The translations under genes were made by a program, and so were the position numbers. The notes below the pieces were generated by a model. It searched no databases, had not been told where the DNA came from, and saw nothing but the letters and a program-made list of their open reading frames with translations. This document shows positions 62,311 through 64,000 of a DNA stretch of 64,000 nt, piece by piece. Numbering within the stretch: position 1 is the stretch's first letter; every line of letters starts with the position of its first letter. This DNA comes from Chionis minor (lineage: Eukaryota; Chordata; Aves; Charadriiformes; Chionididae), in the NCBI GenBank assembly GCA_013398295.1, contig VZSF01001218.1, forward strand, positions 60,399-124,398, in the 5' to 3' direction.

Positions 62311-63750
62311 CCCTGGCAACTGAAGTCGAATTAGCACAATGCTGCATTTCCTTCATTAGCAGTACTTCTGAGCACAAGAACAAGGCATTCAAGTGTGTGC
62401 TTTTGAAATACCATCCTCACCCGCATTTGCATAAAAATACCGGACCCATTTAAGTGCCAGCACCACTTCACCAGACCCCATTGCATAACCCCGTGTGCTC
62501 CCTCAGCGGACACACCGCAGGCACCTTCCTTTCCACAGCAAGTCTTCGCCTTCTGGACAGGCTTCGGAAGGATTTTTTCCTTAAACAGAAGGCAGGTTAC
62601 CAGCCACATCGCTTTAGGCACGTGCTGCTTCCACACGCAGCTGAATTATCTTCTCTAATTTTTTTCCGCACTAGCAAGATCTACCATTTCAAAGCACATT
62701 CAGCCTTCCACCAGCAGAACGACTGCGCAGAGTCACGACTCCTCAACAGCCCCAGGCGAGGAGAAACCCCCAGCTGACGCGCAGCTCCTGGGCCTCCTCC
62801 AGCCCCACCACAGCAACGGGCATCACCCGGCCCAGTCCCCAACCTGCTGCACGCGCAGTTATCGCACACGCTCCCGCCTCTCCCGTTTCTACGGAGAGCT
62901 TTGCTGCAGCTTCCCAGTATGAAGCACAAGGCCCTTCTGAAAAAGCCACCTTCCAGCCTGGGGCAGTTCTGCACAGATTACCAGGCAGACTGGATCTTCC
63001 CACTGAAATCTCGGGCTGGAAAATCCCCAGACCTCCGGTGTCCTGTCACCGGCTGGAATCATTGCAGGCCTGTCTCAACTCTCCATCCTTCCCCGCCAGG
63101 AAAACCGAGTTCTCAGCAGGTCACAAAGGGCAGTGGCCTTCCCATCTTTTATTTGCTGGCTGCTGCAGCTGCCTTTATAATGCAGCAACGGCAAATCCAT
63201 CCTCCCATGGACACAGCACAAGGCGACGCGAGACAGACCGGGAAGCGCAGGAGCTCAGCCCCACCCTGGCCACGCCACCCCCTGGGAAGCACCTTGCGCC
63301 ACCCCCCCGGCAGAAACCCCCCTGTACCAGCTGGCGAACTGGTGGAGAGGGGGCCAGCGTGGCCTCCGCGTGTCCCCCTGCCACCCAGCCCCGGCACGAG
63401 ACACACCAGAGAGAGCAGTGCCAGGGGCGCGGGGGGGTCACCTCCCTGCCTCTGGGGGCTCCCGACGGCAAGCACTGACGCTTCAGCTAGACACGAGCAC
63501 CACGAACTCGCCTGTGGCCATTTTCTGTGGCTCAGGGGGTAGCCAAAGCTTTCCGCTGCTGGACTAAACCCGCCAGATAGACCCGCTTTGAGCCGCGTGC
63601 TGGAGCCACAAAATTCCCAAAGGCTGGTCCCATGTCGGCTTCCTCCAGAGCCTTAGGAAAACGAAGCGGTAAAGGAAAGCCTCCTCAGCTGCTAATTAAT
63701 CTATTAATACACCTTGTCAAACACTCCGGTGCGGAGCCTGGTTTTTGGGG

Positions 63751-64000
63751 TCTCACGCGGGGGGTCGGTGCCAGCGGGAGGGATGGGGGGGTTGGCTTGG
63801 CTTCAGAGCAGCCGCATCTCCCCCCGGGGTGCGGGAGCGGGCGGAGGCGCCGGTCCTCGGGCTGTGGGGAAGGAGCCGAGGCCGCCGCTCTGCCCCGGCC
63901 CCCAGCGCTGCGCAGCCCCCCCGGAACCGGCTGCAGCGCCGGGCGAGCGGCGCCGGACGCGCCCAGGGAGCGGCTCCGCTGCGGCCCCGCGGGGAGAAGC
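63751..64000 (-). promoter_or_regulatory. CpG island at the window edge, candidate PPP2R2B promoter / 5' non-coding exon
   Basis: The CpG dinucleotide is very dense (about 11 in the 60 bases from 63,901) and no repeat explains it. The island appears to continue past the window. On the minus strand a plausible donor CCCGC|gtgaga ends a possible exon at 63757, and that exon would contain a five-codon upstream ORF (63803-63817, ATG CGG CTG CTC TGA). No PPP2R2B N-terminal coding sequence is visible, so the transcript start, strand and gene identity are inferred from position only. No long CAG/CTG tract, the feature expanded in human SCA12, is present in the visible part. Confidence 0.45.

Larger units (their letters stand above)
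22730..63750 (-). other. PPP2R2B: 5' intron or upstream region of PPP2R2B (about 41 kb), no coding sequence recognised
   Basis: Upstream of the residue-24 exon I find no exon encoding a B55-beta N-terminus, no second gene and no structural RNA. The region holds four CR1 copies on the minus strand, one older repeat fragment, several minisatellites and microsatellites, CpG-dense patches (for example 42.66-43.02 kb) and AT-rich blocks. Because the first coding exon is not visible, whether all of it is intron depends on where transcription starts; known PPP2R2B genes use several distant promoters. Confidence 0.75.

Overview
The window is a piece of a bird nuclear genome. The basis is a vertebrate exon/intron gene with canonical GT-AG splice sites, at least five CR1 non-LTR retrotransposon copies whose 3' ends carry the avian-type AGAATCACAGAA tail, GC-rich introns with many minisatellites, and one assembly gap. 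The gene is PPP2R2B, the brain-enriched B55-beta regulatory subunit of protein phosphatase 2A. It is transcribed from the minus strand. Five consecutive, phase-compatible coding exons (98, 166, 113, 178 and 165 bp) encode what correspond to residues 24-263 of the 443-residue human protein. The paralogue call rests on beta-specific residues such as the NFEITNQSF segment.

Layout, from high to low coordinate (the direction of transcription). A dense CpG island at about 63.75-64.0 kb is a possible promoter or 5' non-coding exon. About 41 kb of 5' intron or upstream sequence (22.7-63.7 kb) holds four of the five CR1 copies, several minisatellites and AT-rich blocks that look like candidate conserved non-coding elements. 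Exons lie at 22.6, 21.2 and 19.6 kb, then a 10.6 kb intron, then exons at 8.8 and 5.5 kb. The intron that begins at 8.7 kb contains a 24-bp G-rich (on the transcribed strand) VNTR that is broken by 440 Ns. The last 5.5 kb is the next intron. Exons for residues 264-443 and the first coding exon are not in the window.

No second host gene, tRNA, rRNA, CRISPR array or intact mobile element could be supported. Most long open frames lie in GC-rich introns or across minisatellites and are not genes. The observations most worth a second look are regulatory: a weak 5' splice site on the 8.8 kb exon followed by the GGGATGGGG-rich VNTR; a minisatellite carrying seven splice-donor-like GGTGAGC motifs; clusters of POU (ATGCAAA), K50 homeodomain (GGATTA) and TAATTA motifs in the introns; and the CpG island. 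I found no evidence of an exotic new system. All comparisons with known proteins and repeats are from memory, without database searches.
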